7,922 nucleotides of DNA from an uncultured Nitrospina sp. (GTDB lineage Bacteria; Nitrospinota; Nitrospinia; Nitrospinales; VA-1): positions 1 through 7,922 of the forward strand of contig CAJWOD010000057.1 in NCBI GenBank assembly GCA_913044145.1, given 5' to 3'. The notes beneath the pieces were generated by a model that ran no database searches, was not told the origin of the DNA, and saw only the letters and a program-made list of their open reading frames with translations. Positions 6,460 to 7,922 of the stretch are shown here, piece after piece; positions within the stretch are counted from its first letter, which is position 1; each line of letters opens with the position of its first letter. A program made the position numbers and the translations under genes.

Positions 6460-7218
6460 ATGGATGGCCTATTGACCTTTTTAATTTTACTCGGGTTACT
6501 ACTATTAAGCACTTTTAAGGTATTAAGAGAGTATGAGCGAGGGGTGATATTTCTGCTAGGAAGGTTCTGGAAAGTAAAAGGCCCGGGAATCATTGTTGTA
6601 GTTCCGGGCATACAAAAAATGGTCAAAGTAAGTTTGCGCACAGTGGTTATGGATGTTCCTCCTCAGGATATCATCACCAAAGACAACGTTACCGTAAAAG
6701 TCAACGCAGTTATTTACTTTCGCGTTGTGGACTCACAAAAAGCTATTATAGAAGTTGAAGACTTCTTATATGCAACCTCCCAACTATCACAGACAACATT
6801 GCGGAGCATCCTGGGACAAAGCAACCTAGACGACTTACTATCAAATAGGGAAGCAATCAACTCTCACCTACAAAAAGTAATTGATGAGCAAACAGAACCC
6901 TGGGGGGTCAAAGTTGCTAATGTCGAAGTGAAAAATGTTGACCTGCCACAAGAAATGCAAAGGGCTTTGGCAAAACAAGCAGAAGCAGAGCGTGAACGGC
7001 GCGCTAAGGTAATAAATGCACAAGGAGAGTTTGAAGCAGCTCAAAAAACTTGTGATGCTGCAGATTTGATCGGTGATCATCCTCCTGCGTTGCAATTACG
7101 ATTTTTCCAAACTCTGCTTGATCTATCCAGCGGCGAAGGATCTCATACATATATACCTATTCCGCTAGAATTATTTGAATCAATAAAGAACAAAGGAGTG
7201 GGAAATACTCCTCGTTAG
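6460..7218 (+). CDS. Slipin (stomatin/SPFH-domain membrane protein)
   Basis: This 252-residue bacterial stomatin-like protein belongs to the SPFH superfamily; such proteins form oligomeric membrane scaffolds. It has an N-terminal hydrophobic segment (about 4-20) followed directly by REYERGVIFLLGR (23-35), then GPGIIVVVPGI (41-51, with the conserved Pro49), the VPPQDIITKDNVTVKVNAV region at 66-84, and SQLSQTTLRSILGQ (107-120). An alpha-helical region rich in Ala, Glu and Arg (about 165-205, QAEAERERRAK) is the usual coiled-coil oligomerisation part. The C-terminal ALQLRFFQTLLDLS and YIPIPLELF segments also fit the family. The length is typical. GGGAGA at 6448-6453 is a good ribosome-binding site and fixes the start. 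Slipins commonly sit beside an NfeD-family gene, with which they are thought to work; neither neighbour here is NfeD. It is transcribed divergently from the peroxidase operon. The subfamily is not resolved. Confidence 0.95.
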   Translation: MDGLLTFLILLGLLLLSTFKVLREYERGVIFLLGRFWKVKGPGIIVVVPGIQKMVKVSLRTVVMDVPPQDIITKDNVTVKVNAVIYFRVVDSQKAIIEVEDFLYATSQLSQTTLRSILGQSNLDDLLSNREAINSHLQKVIDEQTEPWGVKVANVEVKNVDLPQEMQRALAKQAEAERERRAKVINAQGEFEAAQKTCDAADLIGDHPPALQLRFFQTLLDLSSGEGSHTYIPIPLELFESIKNKGVGNTPR

Positions 7219-7274
7219 TAATTGAAGACTCTTAAAAATTTGGCATTGTTTAAACATTTATATCTAAGGCCTAT

Positions 7275-7922
7275 ATGAATGAAATTTCCCAAATAAACCA
7301 ATTTCTTACTCGTATCCAAAAAAAATGGAATCGAGTCCGATTTGTTTTAGGCGCCTATTTAGCAATTACTTTTTTAACTGGGATCTTACTTGCGGTTGCA
7401 CTCTTTTATTATTTTCAACTAACAAGCACAAGCTATATTGCCCCCATTATTTTATTATTAATCTTGGGAAAATATCTCTATTCCAACTATCGTTCTAATT
7501 CGTTAAATGGATTAGATCGCGAAGGAGCAGCCCTGCTCACTGAGAAGAAATATCCAAAACTAAACAATTCGCTTATTAGTTCTGTGCAATTGAGTGAATA
7601 TATTAGCGATCCTACTCGAGAAAAATTATTTTCCTCGGCAATGATTCGTGAGCTTCTGGCTCGCACCCAGAAACAACTCGCAAAACTGGACGCAAATTCA
7701 GTCTTGGACAATGGAAAAACGGCTTCCGCACGGAATTTGTTTCTAGCTACTATAGTAGTTGGCATTTCCGTCACTCTTTTACTTCCAAACTTCTGGCAAC
7801 AGGCTTTAATAAATAGCAAGGGGTCAGTTAGCACACCCGGTATCACCAAGATAGATGAGAAAATTCAAAACCCGATAACCGAAGGACCAGAACAGAATTA
7901 TCAAATCAGCGATCTCGGCTTG
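7275..7922 (+). CDS. Multi-pass membrane protein, N-terminal part (3'-truncated by window edge)
   Basis: An open frame starts at the ATG at 7275 and runs for 216 codons to the window end without a stop. AAGG at 7266-7269 is a plausible ribosome-binding site, 5 bases before the ATG. Hydrophobic segments at about 23-47, 53-69 and 153-170 are likely transmembrane helices. Between the second and third is a soluble stretch with LDREGAALLTEKKYPKLNN (80-98) and SLISSVQLSEY (99-109). That pattern, two helices then an 'E..YP.L...LISSVQL' stretch then a third helix, reminds me of large membrane proteins of the DUF4175 kind found near MoxR/DUF58 gene clusters, but the match is from memory and weak. It follows the slipin by 56 bases on the same strand with no terminator between, so they may be cotranscribed. 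The rest of the gene is needed for a confident name. Confidence 0.75.
   Translation, partial: MNEISQINQFLTRIQKKWNRVRFVLGAYLAITFLTGILLAVALFYYFQLTSTSYIAPIILLLILGKYLYSNYRSNSLNGLDREGAALLTEKKYPKLNNSLISSVQLSEYISDPTREKLFSSAMIRELLARTQKQLAKLDANSVLDNGKTASARNLFLATIVVGISVTLLLPNFWQQALINSKGSVSTPGITKIDEKIQNPITEGPEQNYQISDLGL

Noticed and set aside
7487..7849. 120-codon minus-strand open frame near the right end
   Set aside because: The plus-strand frame over the same bases is open to the window edge, has a ribosome-binding site and encodes coherent transmembrane helices, so the minus frame is a shadow.

Overview
This window is ordinary bacterial chromosome, with about 41-42% GC by eye. It is densely packed, with no stretch over 160 bases without a gene, and shows no insertion sequence, phage gene, CRISPR array, rRNA or tRNA. 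Periplasmic c-type cytochrome and signal peptides point to a Gram-negative bacterium. The metG-tatD order, the TatD-radical SAM fusion and the small parvulin/MsrA/diheme peroxidase set would suit a deltaproteobacterial, Nitrospinota-like or related marine lineage. That placement is inference with low confidence, and no marker here settles it.

Layout. Bases 1-3149 (+): the 3' part of metG (methionyl-tRNA synthetase, with C-terminal tRNA-binding domain), translationally coupled by an ATGA overlap to a fused TatD nuclease-radical SAM protein. Bases 3244-3687 (+): a small DUF423 membrane protein. A strong symmetrical hairpin at 3687-3722 then separates it from a convergent four-gene operon on the minus strand (6306 down to 3737). 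In transcription order this operon encodes an unrecognised membrane-anchored periplasmic protein with a His/Met-rich patch, a PpiC-type parvulin, MsrA, and a MauG-like diheme c-type peroxidase. Overlaps or gaps of 8, 11 and 17 bases make one transcript very likely, and a good sigma-70-type promoter lies in front. Bases 6460-7218 (+): a divergently transcribed slipin (stomatin/SPFH protein). Bases 7275-7922 (+): the start of a multi-pass membrane protein that runs off the window.

How the genes may work together. The minus-strand operon combines methionine sulfoxide repair, prolyl isomerisation and a periplasmic diheme enzyme behind one promoter, so an envelope redox or protein-quality role is a reasonable inference. 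The cytochrome has the catalytic peroxidase residues (Trp, Gln, Glu), but Asp where classical bacterial peroxidases have the gating His. It also appears to have Tyr where they have the axial Met, as in MauG. The first gene of that operon, with six histidines in fourteen residues, is the least explained item in the window.
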